A DNA stretch of 50,605 bases. Source: Rickettsiales bacterium. GTDB lineage: Bacteria > Pseudomonadota > Alphaproteobacteria > Rickettsiales > SXRF01. Positions 50,303 to 50,605 of this stretch are shown in pieces (position 1 is the stretch's first letter; each line of letters opens with the position of its first letter). The DNA lies in contig JAJTHB010000017.1 of assembly GCA_021299465.1 (NCBI GenBank), positions 1 to 50,605 of the forward strand, in the 5' to 3' direction. The notes under the pieces are model-generated. The model did no database searches and had not been told where the DNA came from. It saw only the letters and a list, made by a program, of their open reading frames with translations. Both the position numbers and the translations under genes were made by a program.

Positions 50303-50343
50303 AAAAAATTAAAGCCCCAAACTAAAAAAAGTTTGGGGCTTTT
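50303..50343 (-). terminator. Terminator of the 16S rRNA transcript
   Basis: On the minus strand AAAGCCCCAAACT - TTTTTT - AGTTTGGGGCTTT is followed by AATTTTTT. It ends the 16S trailer of about 150 nt. A second stem (TTTTTGGC / GCCAAAAA, 50266-50307) overlaps it. Confidence 0.85.
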
Positions 50344-50489
50344 AAGCATGTGAAGATCCGCCTTCGCCCTATGGGCTATGGCGAGACGCGGGAGCATTTA
50401 AGCGCAGATGATGAACATGTTATGTAAGATGATTCGTTTAACATACAGAGGCCTGGATAATCCAGACATGTTGAATAAACAAAATCCTT
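50344..50489 (-). other. 16S rRNA 3' trailer
   Basis: A non-coding stretch of about 146 bp between the 16S 3' end and its terminator. It contains a small hairpin CTGGA-TAA-TCCAG near the rRNA end, TATGT/ACATA complementary segments, and TCGCC/GGCGA around 50362-50382. No tRNA-Ile, tRNA-Ala, 23S or 5S sequence is present. Confidence 0.7.

Positions 50490-50605
<116 letters not shown>

Overview
The window is about 50.6 kb of a mid-GC bacterial chromosome that reads as an alphaproteobacterium. Pointers are CarD next to FdxA, a phasin, a TIGR02300 (FYDLN-acid) protein, DUF6468 and MotE beside fliL/fliM, an ftsX-ydcF-plsC run joined to grpE-rph-rdgB, and an FtsY reduced to its NG domain. Two traits recall Rickettsiales or other early-branching alphaproteobacteria. 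One is a full ISC iron-sulfur operon with two tandem cysteine desulfurases. The other is a 16S rRNA gene whose 3' side carries its own terminator and no tRNA/23S/5S. The cell makes a flagellum and a Sec/lipoprotein envelope, and probably polyhydroxyalkanoate. The exact taxon cannot be fixed from this sequence alone.

Layout. 1-4766 (minus): cysE-iscR-iscS2-iscS-iscU-iscA-hscB, sulfur supply and Fe-S assembly. 4849-10518: a serine hydrolase, an unknown gene, ssb, uvrA and two orphan proteins. 10732-12811 (minus): carD with a histone-like tail, fdxA, ccmC. 12887-15975: an SDR oxidoreductase, an unknown protein with Trp-Gly octapeptide repeats, a tandem DUF192 pair and tRNA-Pro(GGG). 16009-23733: a phosphohexomutase and two divergent flagellar blocks (fliL-fliM-DUF6468-motE; flgF-flgG-flgA-flgH), followed by a consensus parS site. 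24458-27082: a D,D-carboxypeptidase, a phasin and the FYDLN-acid protein. 27220-31322 (plus): grpE-ftsX-ydcF-plsC-rph-rdgB. 31310-39267: a 721-residue coiled-coil protein, a DsbD-like reductase with its exported redoxin partner, a methyltransferase and a lytic transglycosylase. 39291-43167: nhaA, gltA, flagellin. 43261-46299 (minus): dapF-mtaB-ftsY. 46362-50193: orphan small membrane proteins, a histone H1-like Hc1 protein, a DUF378 protein and a pseudopilin. 50490-end: the 3' end of 16S rRNA (minus).

What stands out. First, several short palindromic repeat families have settled inside or against conserved genes. One lies in frame in uvrA, one in frame in mtaB, a heptamer tandem lies in iscS2, one fills the whole iscA-hscB spacer, and one fills the ccmC/SDR spacer. 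This resembles the Rickettsia palindromic elements that are tolerated inside proteins. Second, there is a lysine/alanine-rich, histone-like theme: the CarD tail, the Hc1 protein and a basic linker in the D,D-carboxypeptidase. Third, six convergent gene pairs have stop codons that overlap or lie 1 nt apart, leaving no room for a terminator. I see no CRISPR array, prophage, transposase, integrase or defence system.
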